Positions 1-6,290 of a stretch of DNA of 6,361 nt are shown here, piece by piece. The stretch spans positions 1,084-7,444 of the forward strand of contig DMCG01000138.1 in the NCBI GenBank assembly GCA_003445855.1, in the 5' to 3' direction. The notes beneath the pieces were generated by a model. The model had not been told where the DNA came from. It was given only the letters and a program-made list of their open reading frames with translations, and searched no databases. A program made the position numbers and the translations under genes. Position 1 is the stretch's first letter; every line of letters starts with the position of its first letter. Origin of the DNA: Spartobacteria bacterium. Lineage in GTDB: Bacteria; Verrucomicrobiota; Verrucomicrobiia; Chthoniobacterales; UBA10450.

Positions 1-746
1 TGCTGCCAGCCGCCCGCTTCCTCGATGCAGGCGCGTCGCCAGAGACCGGCCGTGCCATTGAAATTAAAAAAGCGTCCGCTCCGGCTGCGCGCGGTTTGTT
101 CCAGAAGCAGATGTCCATCCAGAAACATCGCCTGCGCGCGCGTGAGCAATGAATAGCTGCGATTTAAATGTCCCCAACGCGTCTGGATCATGCCGACTTT
201 CGGATCGGTGAAAAAATCAACGGTGCGCCTGAGCAAGTCCGGCTGCGCAACAAAATCGGCGTCGAGAATACAGACAAACTCGCCTTCGGCGGACTCGAGT
301 CCTGCGGCGAGAGCACCCGCTTTGAAACCAGTGCGATCGACGCGATGGATGAGCTGGACGTTGAAGCCGCGCCGGCGCAATTCGTCCGCGCAGGAGGAGG
401 TCAGCTCCCGCGTATCATCGGTCGAATCATCCAGCACCTGAATTTGGAGAAGTTGCCGCGGGTAGTCCAATTCGCTGACGGAGCGAAGCAAACGCTCGAC
501 CACGTAAACTTCGTTAAAGATCGGCAATTGCATCGTCACCTTCGGCAGTTGTTCAAATCGCCGGGCCGGGATGGCTTCGCGCTTCCTGTTTTTGAGAAAC
601 AGGTAGATGATGAAATACCGATGGATGCCATAGGCCGAAAGACCGATGAGCACACTCAGATAGCAGATCGTCCAGACAATGTGAGCGAGGCTTCCTTGCA
701 TGTGGCTTTCAGGAGCTGCCGTTGGTTGAGGCAGCAAGGGCGACAT
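1..746 (-). CDS. Family 2 glycosyltransferase, cellulose-synthase-like, membrane-anchored (partial, N-terminal 248 residues)
   Basis: The gene runs off the left edge, so no stop is seen. It would transfer a sugar from a nucleotide-sugar donor onto a growing beta-glycan or a lipid/glycan acceptor at the cytoplasmic membrane. One hydrophobic segment lies at about residues 23-51, followed by a cytoplasmic GT-A fold. Visible GT2 motifs are PIFNE (75-79), DDSTD (106-110), GFKAGAL (140-146), the DAD metal/donor site (162-164), QTRWGHLN (188-195) and FNGTAG (229-234). The QTRWGHLN and FNGTAG blocks are typical of bacterial enzymes related to cellulose and glucomannan synthases. The catalytic QxxRW motif and later membrane helices would lie outside the window. 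The ATG at 746 is the first start after an in-frame TGA, with a weak GGAAG upstream; Met16 (701) is an alternative. Family is secure from motifs; the polymer made cannot be told. It is divergent from the sensor kinase at 1081. Confidence 0.93.
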   Translation of the reverse strand, partial: MSPLLPQPTAAPESHMQGSLAHIVWTICYLSVLIGLSAYGIHRYFIIYLFLKNRKREAIPARRFEQLPKVTMQLPIFNEVYVVERLLRSVSELDYPRQLLQIQVLDDSTDDTRELTSSCADELRRRGFNVQLIHRVDRTGFKAGALAAGLESAEGEFVCILDADFVAQPDLLRRTVDFFTDPKVGMIQTRWGHLNRSYSLLTRAQAMFLDGHLLLEQTARSRSGRFFNFNGTAGLWRRACIEEAGGWQ

Positions 747-772
747 GATGCCGCTTCCGGCGCGTGCGTCAA

Positions 773-801
773 ATCAAAAATGCCGCTTTTGCCTCTGGAA
801 A
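773..801 (-). promoter_or_regulatory. Possible sigma70-type promoter for the glycosyltransferase
   Basis: On the minus strand a TTTCCA box (801-796) is followed after exactly 17 bases by TTTGAT (778-773). Each matches the sigma70 consensus at 4 of 6 positions. A start of transcription near 766 would leave a leader of about 20 bases before the ATG at 746. Spacing and location are right but the boxes are weak, so this could be chance. Confidence 0.22.
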
Positions 802-959
802 AGGAGCTGGGAGAGAAGACGAGCTGGCGTAGAAAAGATGTTAAAAACAACCGCTCTTCGGCGCGCTGCTTGAGCAAAGGAACGGATTTCTCATTGTCGA
901 TCTTTCCCAAGCGGGCCAGCCACGAGCAAAAGTCCTGATCGTTGGAGGGTTCATGCGGA

Positions 960-986
960 AAGGCGCGAATTAAATTTTCGCGCTTT
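960..986. repeat. Inverted repeat with 10-base arms, AT-rich centre (operator or hairpin)
   Basis: The arms AAGGCGCGAA (960-969) and TTCGCGCTTT (977-986) pair over 10 positions, with nine Watson-Crick pairs and one G-T, around a 7-base TTAAATT centre. The inner 7-base arms GCGCGAA/TTCGCGC are perfect. It lies in the divergent promoter region about 95 bases before the chosen kinase start. It could be a dimeric regulator's operator, or an RNA hairpin acting as a weak terminator or leader structure. The TTG at 985 overlaps its right arm, which argues against that codon as the kinase start. Confidence 0.6.
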
Positions 987-1080
987 GCGAATCGAGCAGG
1001 CGAGCACAGCCCGGACATTCACCTTGCCTGAGGTGGCGGGCGGGTTAATTGGTGATAAGCCGATTTTTGCTGTCAACCGA

Positions 1081-3576
1081 ATGCAATTGCGAGACAAACT
1101 GCGGAAGCGGAAACGCGACCGTTTTCAACGATTTAATATCGTCTTTCCCATCCTTCTGGCCGGATGGGCGCCATCGATCTTAACACTCGTCGTTTCCTAC
1201 ACGATCCTGACGAATACTCTGGAATCGAAAATCCTGCGGGATCGGCAGACCTTTATTCAATTGATCGCCCATCTGGTGGGCGACGATCTTGGCCGGACCA
1301 GCGGTATCATCGAGTATTATCAGACTCTGCCGGACGTCGCGAAACTTCTGACCGGTCCGAATGCGCAGTTCGCCGCGCAACTGTGGCTTGGATCGACATT
1401 TTATTCGCACCCGCGCATTGACGGAATGTTTATTACCACACCTGACGGCCAGCTGATCGCGTCGCTTCCCTACAGTCCCGAGATGATCGGCAAGGACTTC
1501 GGCTCCGACCATTGGCGGGAACAGGCCAAGGTGTCGAAAGGAGCCTTTGTCTCGGCCGTGTATCCTCGTTTGCAAGATAAACGCATGGCGACCGACATCG
1601 TCGGCGCGGTGCGGGCGCCGGATGGGATGATCGTCGGTTATCTCGGAGTCTCGGTGTTAGTGGAAAGAATGGGGCGGCGTTTGTCCGCGATTGAATTTGC
1701 GGACCAGTCCATTTGCCAGGTTCTGGATCAAAACGGAAGCGCGCTCTTTGGCACTGATTTCCGGCCTAGTTCAAGCGCCGAGTTGCTGAAAGCCGGGACT
1801 TTGAGGAATGACATCAACATGAACAAGGCCGGGCATTTCGAGCGGCACGGTAATCTTTATTCTTTCAGCCCGGTGGAATCGACCGGCTGGGTGGCGGTGG
1901 TGACGCAGCCTAAAGCCGTCGCCTACAAACCTGTGCACGATCTGCTCAACAAGATGAACATTCTTGTCGGCTGGCTGCTCCTCGGCACAGCCTTCGGCGC
2001 CTGGGGCGCAAACAAACTTTATCGGCGCCAGACCGAAGCCACGCGGCGCATCGAACGCGAAGTTATTTTCAACGAAAAAATTCTCGCGAACGTGCCGAGT
2101 GGCATTGCTCTTGTCGATCCGGTTTCGCGACGTTTTCTTCAGGCTAACGAGGCGTTCGCTCAGATGGCGCAACGTTTTGGAAATCTGTCACCCGGCCGCG
2201 ACATCACCGAAGCATCCTACGACGATGTAAAGATTGCTCCCTCTGAAGCGATCGAGAAAGTCCTCTCTTTTGGGACACCGTTTCAACTGGTCGAGCAACC
2301 GTTCAAGGACAAAACAGGCATCACGCATTTTGTGAGCATCAGCCTGCTTCGCTTGCAAGGCTCGCAACAAACCGTTCAAGGCGTGCTTTATCTCCTCGAG
2401 GACAAGACCCGCGACGTCACACTGCGCCAGGAACTGATTGACGCAAATGCGGCCAAAGATCAATTCCTCGCGCTGCTCTCTCACGAGCTGCGCAATCCTC
2501 TCTCTCCTGTCATTGCCATGGTTGGCGAATTGGAGGCGAGCATTCCCGATTCCCCTTCGGCCCGGGAAGCGCTCGAGGTAATCCGGCGCAATGTCGAGCT
2601 GGAAGCGCGGCTGATTGACGACTTACTTGATGTGACGCGGATCGCTAGAGGCAAGCTGCAGTTAAGTTTTGAGATTATTTGTGTCGCTGAAATCCTGCAG
2701 CGAGCCTGCGAAATTTGTCGCGAAGATATCGCCAGTAAACATCTCGACGTGAAATTTCGACTCCGCGCCAAAAACACGCACGTCCGAGGAGATCCGGCGC
2801 GTTTGCAGCAGGTCTTTTGGAACCTCATCAAGAACAGCGTCAAATTTACGCCGGCCGAAGGCCGCATCACGATCGAAACGCTTAATCCGACTCAAGAAGA
2901 AATTGAAATTCGAATCTCGGACACCGGCATCGGGATCGAGCAGGAAAAGATCGACAAGATCTTTAATGCCTTCGAGCAGGGTCAAAGCTCGATCACTCGC
3001 CGCTTCGGCGGTCTCGGTCTTGGTCTCGCCATCTCGAAAGCCATGGTCGACGCGCATGAAGGAAAAATTCGCGTGGAAAGTCCGGGCAAAGATCGAGGTT
3101 CGACCTTTGCCCTAAAGTTGAAGACCGTTCCCGCTCCGATCAGCACCAGCGACGGGGCGGACAAGAACGGGCCCGCCGTCGCAGAAAAACAACGGGACAC
3201 ATCCGGGCAGCGGCGCGTTCTCGTGGTCGACGATCATCAGGATACCTGTCATGGGATGAAAATGATGCTCGAGCGCCGCGGTTACCAGATCACGCTCGCG
3301 CATTCGGCTGCACAAGCAGTGGAAAAAGCGCGCGCACAAGATTTCGATCTGCTCATTAGCGACATTGGCCTGCCCGACCGCAGCGGCTACGAACTCATGC
3401 GCGAACTCGGAGCGAGCAAAGGCCTGCGCGGCATCGCGCTCAGTGGTTTCGGAATGGAACAAGATGTGACCAAGGCGCGAGCGGCCGGATTCTCGGAGCA
3501 TCTGACCAAGCCGATCAATTTTGAGCGCCTGGAACGGGCAATTCAAAATTTACTCGAACCGGCTTCCGAATCGTGA
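1081..3576 (+). CDS. Membrane hybrid sensor histidine kinase / response regulator (Cache-like, PAS, HisKA, HATPase, receiver)
   Basis: The protein autophosphorylates on a histidine in response to a signal and passes the phosphate to its own C-terminal receiver. In the 831-residue form from the ATG at 1081 the order is: membrane helix (about 18-45); extracytoplasmic double-Cache-like sensor (about 46-290, with a PDG turn at 121-123); second helix (about 292-310); PAS (about 329-443); HisKA with the phosphorylated His468 in SHELRNP; HATPase with N-box Asn585, DTGIG (614-618), F-box Phe628 and GGLGLGL (643-649); then a receiver with acidic pair Asp717/Asp718, phosphoacceptor Asp761, Ser788 and Lys810. 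All key residues are intact, so it should be active. No Hpt domain, DNA-binding output or separate response regulator gene is present, so its downstream partner is elsewhere. The frame extends to a TTG at 985 (863 residues), but the ATG is preferred because the extra 32 residues look uncharacteristic and begin in an inverted repeat. The signal is unknown. Confidence 0.96.
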   Translation: MQLRDKLRKRKRDRFQRFNIVFPILLAGWAPSILTLVVSYTILTNTLESKILRDRQTFIQLIAHLVGDDLGRTSGIIEYYQTLPDVAKLLTGPNAQFAAQLWLGSTFYSHPRIDGMFITTPDGQLIASLPYSPEMIGKDFGSDHWREQAKVSKGAFVSAVYPRLQDKRMATDIVGAVRAPDGMIVGYLGVSVLVERMGRRLSAIEFADQSICQVLDQNGSALFGTDFRPSSSAELLKAGTLRNDINMNKAGHFERHGNLYSFSPVESTGWVAVVTQPKAVAYKPVHDLLNKMNILVGWLLLGTAFGAWGANKLYRRQTEATRRIEREVIFNEKILANVPSGIALVDPVSRRFLQANEAFAQMAQRFGNLSPGRDITEASYDDVKIAPSEAIEKVLSFGTPFQLVEQPFKDKTGITHFVSISLLRLQGSQQTVQGVLYLLEDKTRDVTLRQELIDANAAKDQFLALLSHELRNPLSPVIAMVGELEASIPDSPSAREALEVIRRNVELEARLIDDLLDVTRIARGKLQLSFEIICVAEILQRACEICREDIASKHLDVKFRLRAKNTHVRGDPARLQQVFWNLIKNSVKFTPAEGRITIETLNPTQEEIEIRISDTGIGIEQEKIDKIFNAFEQGQSSITRRFGGLGLGLAISKAMVDAHEGKIRVESPGKDRGSTFALKLKTVPAPISTSDGADKNGPAVAEKQRDTSGQRRVLVVDDHQDTCHGMKMMLERRGYQITLAHSAAQAVEKARAQDFDLLISDIGLPDRSGYELMRELGASKGLRGIALSGFGMEQDVTKARAAGFSEHLTKPINFERLERAIQNLLEPASES

Positions 3577-3591
3577 GGGCGGCCGCGTTGT

Positions 3592-3607
3592 GGGCGCCGG
3601 CGCGCCT
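3592..3607. terminator. GC-rich hairpin between convergent genes (possible weak bidirectional terminator)
   Basis: The kinase and the HU gene converge with only 29 bases between their stop codons. GGGCGC (3592-3597) and GCGCCT (3602-3607) pair over six positions (five G-C and one G-T) around a CGGC loop. The right arm runs into the HU stop codon. No T-tract follows on either strand, so it is not a textbook intrinsic terminator. It may only slow polymerase, or termination may need Rho. Confidence 0.28.
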
Positions 3608-3962
3608 ATTCGCCGTTGCGGCTGTCAGAGGCCGCGTTCTGCTGCCGTTCGGAAGCTTCCTTTAATTCCCGCGAAAGTTTCTCAACCCGCTGGCGCATGA
3701 TTTTGCCAGCCTTGAACTTCACAGTAACTCGCGGCGGAATGACGAAACTACTGCCTGGCTGGTTCGGGTTTCGTCCCACGCGCGGCTTTGTAAGCCGCGG
3801 TTGAAAAACACCGAAGTTACGCAGCTCGACGGCCACATTATTGGCCAAACTGTCGGTAATTTTATCCAGCGTCCGCTGGACCACGTCGAAAACTTCGTGT
3901 TGAACCATTCCGGTTTGGTTGCTGATCGCGACGACAATGTCGCGCTTGGTAAGTTTTGCCAT
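3606..3962 (-). CDS. HU/IHF-family DNA-binding protein with a C-terminal tail
   Basis: This is a nucleoid protein that binds and bends DNA as a dimer through beta-ribbon arms. The 118-residue product starts MAKLTKRDIV, the usual start of HU-type proteins. It has the helical dimerisation half (about 3-42), the VELRNFGVF strand region (45-53), and the arm/saddle signature with GRNPNQPG (63-70), FVIPPR (73-78) and VKFKAGK (81-87). The core ends near residue 90. A polar, charged tail of about 28 residues follows, where classical HU stops at 90-99. The start at 3962 is chosen because the family pattern begins there; an ATG at 3986 would add eight residues, and the frame stays open to 4211 with unconvincing sequence. 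No good Shine-Dalgarno precedes either ATG. It sits downstream of a probable terminator (4056-4075), so it probably has its own promoter in the AT-rich stretch at about 3987-4030. HU and IHF-like roles cannot be separated from sequence alone. Confidence 0.94.
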   Translation of the reverse strand: MAKLTKRDIVVAISNQTGMVQHEVFDVVQRTLDKITDSLANNVAVELRNFGVFQPRLTKPRVGRNPNQPGSSFVIPPRVTVKFKAGKIMRQRVEKLSRELKEASERQQNAASDSRNGE

Positions 3963-4078
3963 ATCCACAAAAGTATCGCTCGCCATGGCCAAATTGGCGG
4001 CAAAATTAAACAAAAAAAGGGAAATTGTTTCGGCTCTAAGCTGCTGAGTGAGAAGAGGCTCGCCGCGGCGAGCCTGAG
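3963..4078 (-). promoter_or_regulatory. Upstream region of the HU gene, AT-rich, likely promoter-bearing
   Basis: Between the helical-protein stop and the HU start lie 116 bases. The part next to HU is notably AT-rich for this window. On the minus strand it contains a seven-T run (4019-4013) followed by TTTAAT, a possible -10 box, with GAAACA only 15 bases upstream as a poor -35. A promoter is expected because a hairpin seems to close the preceding unit, but the exact boxes are not certain. Confidence 0.3.
4056..4075 (-). terminator. Perfect 20-bp palindrome after the helical-protein gene (probable terminator hairpin)
   Basis: AGGCTCGCC and GGCGAGCCT form a perfect 20-bp palindrome around a central GC. 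As RNA it folds into an 8-bp GC-rich stem with a CGCG loop. It begins three bases after the stop codon of the minus-strand gene at 4513-4079 and is followed on that strand by CTTCTC, a poor T-tract. Position and strength fit an intrinsic terminator for the unit starting at 5250 or further upstream. A perfect palindrome could also be a protein-binding site in front of HU. Confidence 0.55.
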
Positions 4079-4513
4079 TCAGTGGGCCGCGGCGGGACGC
4101 CGAAAAAGCCGGCTCAAATGATAAGCAACCCCCGTTTGCCCCGCCAATTCCTTCCGGCGCGCCTTCAACTGACCCTGCACGACCCCCAGCTTCGTGAAAA
4201 CTGCGTTCCATTCATTCTCCAGCCGGCGGACTTCGTCGTTCGATAACTCACGGACGCCGCGAACGGAAGCGCTTCGCTGCAACACGTTCATCATTTTGCC
4301 CGACAGCTCACCAAGAATGTTCAGTTTCCTGAAAACATGTTCCGTCTCTTGCAAGAGATGGGCGCGAGTTTCGGTAAATTGGCGCTCCTGCTCGACCGAG
4401 ATGATCGGTTTGGTCTTATCGAGCCCGTAAGTAATGAAGTCATGCAGCTTTTTCCAGTTATCCACCTGGAGCGTGAGCAGACGAAGCTTGGTCTCGAGCT
4501 CTTTATCCCTCAT
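4079..4513 (-). CDS. Hypothetical protein, predicted all-helical / coiled-coil, co-transcribed with the DUF4388 gene
   Basis: I do not recognise this 144-residue protein. It has no signal peptide, no membrane segment and no cysteine. It is rich in Leu, Glu, Lys and Arg with few prolines, which suggests long amphipathic helices at about residues 3-30, 40-80 and 88-126. The C-terminal end (RLFRRPAAAH) is basic and then alanine-rich. The ATG at 4513 comes two bases after the TAA of the upstream DUF4388 gene and has no Shine-Dalgarno of its own, so translation is probably coupled to that gene. This makes a functional link with the pseudo-receiver/DUF4388 protein likely, for example as a structural or binding partner, but that is inference. 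The long open frame, tight coupling and following hairpin support it being real. Confidence 0.8.
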   Translation of the reverse strand: MRDKELETKLRLLTLQVDNWKKLHDFITYGLDKTKPIISVEQERQFTETRAHLLQETEHVFRKLNILGELSGKMMNVLQRSASVRGVRELSNDEVRRLENEWNAVFTKLGVVQGQLKARRKELAGQTGVAYHLSRLFRRPAAAH

Positions 4514-4515
4514 GA

Positions 4516-5250
4516 TTATGACTGCAGGCTGACGAGTTCGAGCGTCTCGTCGAGTTTTTGCAGATTGTCGATCAACAGATGCGCCCAGGGGCGATCGACT
4601 GTTTGCACCTGGCTAATAATCCCTTCCTCAAAGTAAAACCGGCCTTGTCGCCACCGGAAGATTTCCGCCACCGCGGCTTCACCTTCGAGTGATCCAAAGA
4701 GCGCATGACGTATCGACCCATGCTGAAGATAAATTTCGCTGTTGCCGCGGCCGGACTTGAATGTGAAACGTCCGCTCCTCTGGCTCAAGCAGCTCATCTG
4801 TAGAATTTCCGCTGCCGAAAATTGATTCAAATTGCCGATGAGCGAATGGCAGGGATCGATCCCCTCAGCCGGCGTCCCTGATGGTCGCTCGAGCGAACGC
4901 ACAAAATTCTTCAGGGTCCTCTTCAGTCGGCGTTCGCTCTGCTTGCTAAAGATGAGAGCGATGTTCTGCTGCTCCGCCGCGGCGATCCCTCCGGTTCGGG
5001 CCCTGTCCGGCACCAGGCAAATGGTCTTGAGCGAAGGAAAATGCTGCCGGGCGTTCGTCGCCTGTTCCACCGCCAGCGCCGATTCCCCTTCCACGACAAA
5101 AGCATCGAAATTCTCGCCCAGAAGAATCGATACAGCTTCGGAAAGCGTTCGCACAATGTGCGTTTCCACCTCTTCCATCGTGTCGAAAATGGCGAGAGCT
5201 TTGTCCTGGAAGACTGGGTCTGCGTTTAGGATGAGGAGCCGAGTTTCCAC
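4516..5250 (-). CDS. Pseudo-receiver + DUF4388 (PATAN) domain protein
   Basis: The 244-residue protein has an N-terminal domain that looks like a response-regulator receiver (about 4-120) and a C-terminal DUF4388/PATAN domain (about 136-215), recognised from LIGNLNQFSAAEILQM and the later GRFTF, GSIRHA and GRFYFEEG blocks. DUF4388 is known from PatA-like and other bacterial signalling proteins, where it is thought to mediate protein contacts. In the receiver-like part the acidic pair is reduced to NAD (9-11), the expected phosphoacceptor position appears to be Glu54 (FVVEGES), the usual Thr/Ser is apparently replaced in ICLVPD, and Lys103 remains. Normal phosphorylation is therefore unlikely. 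The start is a GTG at 5250, the first standard start after an in-frame TAA; no Shine-Dalgarno is seen. The next gene begins two bases after its stop. It has no DNA-binding or enzymatic domain, so an adaptor role is the best guess. Confidence 0.88.
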   Translation of the reverse strand: METRLLILNADPVFQDKALAIFDTMEEVETHIVRTLSEAVSILLGENFDAFVVEGESALAVEQATNARQHFPSLKTICLVPDRARTGGIAAAEQQNIALIFSKQSERRLKRTLKNFVRSLERPSGTPAEGIDPCHSLIGNLNQFSAAEILQMSCLSQRSGRFTFKSGRGNSEIYLQHGSIRHALFGSLEGEAAVAEIFRWRQGRFYFEEGIISQVQTVDRPWAHLLIDNLQKLDETLELVSLQS

Positions 5251-5324
5251 AATTGCAATAGAGGGCGTGAAAAGCCATTAGAGCAGGAACCTTGCCCGAA
5301 ACCCTAGCGAAAAGCTGTCAGCCG
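5251..5324 (-). other. Gap between RNase HIII and the DUF4388 gene, with a possible -10 box
   Basis: The 74 bases between two same-strand genes contain a minus-strand TCTAAT (5282-5277) that matches the -10 consensus at 5 of 6 positions and would place a transcription start near 5270, about 20 bases before the GTG. No matching -35 box is found at 16-19 bases. An imperfect hairpin (GCGAAA 5307-5312 with TTTCGC 5329-5334) spans the rnhC stop codon. Whether the genes are one operon cannot be decided from this. Confidence 0.25.
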
Positions 5325-6272
5325 TTACTTTCGCCAATCTTTTCGTGGGGGCGGCGCGGCATAGTCATCCGGCGCGATCTCGTGCGCGGTTCGGAAATGC
5401 ACCTTTGCCACCTCACGCAGTATCTGCGGCCCGTTCATTTTCACGAGCTTTTCCGCCGTCTCCTTCACACTGGCCGATGCTCCGCGCTGCAAACGCAAAC
5501 CGAGCGTTTTACCGTGGCGCTCCAGCCAAGAGATAAATGCTTCGCGCGCCAGGATCGACGCCGCCGCCACCGCGATGTCCGACTCCGCTTTCGTCCGCTG
5601 TTCGATGTGGATCTTGCGGCCGTGTCGCAAAAGCGATTGCTCGATCACGCGCGCATCCGCAAATTGGTCCGACAACGCGCGCGGACAATCCGGTTTTTTG
5701 GCCAGCAGATTTTCGATGACACGAGCGTGCCCCCAGCCGAGCAGACTGTTCAGGTTCCCGAACTTCTCATAAAGCTCGTTGTATTTTTCAGGACCGATCA
5801 GCACCGTCTCGATCAAGCTGCCGGCGGTTTTCCGAATGGTTTGGCCAAGCACACGAATGCGCGCATCCGAGCCGATCCGTTTGCTGTCCTGAACGCCCGC
5901 GTCCAGAAGTTTGCGCGCGATCCCACGGTCGACATACACGCCTGCAATGACCAGCGGTCCGAAAAAATCGCCCTTCCCGCTTTCATCCACGCCGAAATGC
6001 GGCTCGAACATCTTCGGCGAATGCACTTCTTCATAGCCAAGTTTCGCCTCGCCGAGAATTTTCGGCTCCAGCTCAAACTGCACGAACTCTTCCACCCCCT
6101 TGCCTTGCACGAGAACTTTTGGACCCTTCTCGTAAACCGCGACGCTCAGCTTATTTTTCTGCGCGAAAAAAATCGTGTACTGCTTCGGAGAAAATTGAAA
6201 ACCAAGTTCGTCGAGCAAGGCACGGAATTTCGTTGTTTGTTCGTTCGTAAGCGTGTGTGTGTAGGAATTCAT
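5325..6272 (-). CDS. rnhC: Ribonuclease HIII
   Basis: The enzyme cuts the RNA strand of RNA-DNA hybrids, removing R-loops and primers in the cytoplasm. The 315-residue product has the N-terminal substrate-binding (TBP-like) domain typical of HIII (about 4-85) and then the RNase H fold. Visible signatures are FGVDESGKGDFFGP (93-106) with catalytic Asp96/Glu97, DSK (129-131), NSLLGWGHA (175-183), DQF with Asp202, and ESDIAVAAASILAR (230-243) with Asp232. GKG in the first motif and the N-terminal domain separate it from RNase HII. Length is normal for the family. The ATG at 6272 is chosen. An in-frame ATG at 6323 would add 17 residues, most of them coded by the upstream heptamer repeat, and is almost certainly spurious. 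GGGTG lies just before the ATG but is too close to be an ideal Shine-Dalgarno. It is upstream of the DUF4388 gene on the same strand. Confidence 0.97.
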   Translation of the reverse strand: MNSYTHTLTNEQTTKFRALLDELGFQFSPKQYTIFFAQKNKLSVAVYEKGPKVLVQGKGVEEFVQFELEPKILGEAKLGYEEVHSPKMFEPHFGVDESGKGDFFGPLVIAGVYVDRGIARKLLDAGVQDSKRIGSDARIRVLGQTIRKTAGSLIETVLIGPEKYNELYEKFGNLNSLLGWGHARVIENLLAKKPDCPRALSDQFADARVIEQSLLRHGRKIHIEQRTKAESDIAVAAASILAREAFISWLERHGKTLGLRLQRGASASVKETAEKLVKMNGPQILREVAKVHFRTAHEIAPDDYAAPPPRKDWRK

Positions 6273-6290
6273 TTCACCCAGCCGAAAACG

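Larger units (their letters stand above)
747..1080. other. Divergent intergenic region between glycosyltransferase and sensor kinase
   Basis: These 334 bases separate two genes pointing away from each other and should carry both promoters. A weak promoter candidate for the leftward gene and a strong inverted repeat at 960-986 are listed separately. No convincing promoter for the rightward kinase was found. A 120-codon minus-strand frame (1018-656) crosses it but overlaps the glycosyltransferase start by 91 bases in another frame and shows no recognisable domain, so it is not called as a gene. The kinase frame also stays open back to a TTG at 985. Confidence 0.6.

Noticed and set aside
168..938. 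256-codon plus-strand open frame
   Set aside because: It is antisense to the glycosyltransferase, whose GT2 motifs are unmistakable, and its translation has no recognisable domain.
656..1018. 120-codon minus-strand open frame upstream of the glycosyltransferase
   Set aside because: It overlaps the glycosyltransferase start by 91 bases in another frame, spans the inverted repeat at 960-986 and shows no known domain. The middle part (SWLARLGKIDNEKSVPLL) looks mildly protein-like, so a decayed or small gene is not fully excluded.
3112..3546. 144-codon minus-strand open frame
   Set aside because: It lies wholly inside the kinase receiver domain, which is clearly coded on the plus strand.
3963..4211. 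N-terminal extension of the HU frame up to the ATG at 4211
   Set aside because: The extra 83 residues run through the palindrome and into the neighbouring gene, and HU-family similarity begins at the Met at 3962.
4832..5281. 149-codon plus-strand open frame
   Set aside because: It is antisense to the DUF4388 gene, has a Ser/Arg-rich composition typical of shadow frames, and lacks any domain.
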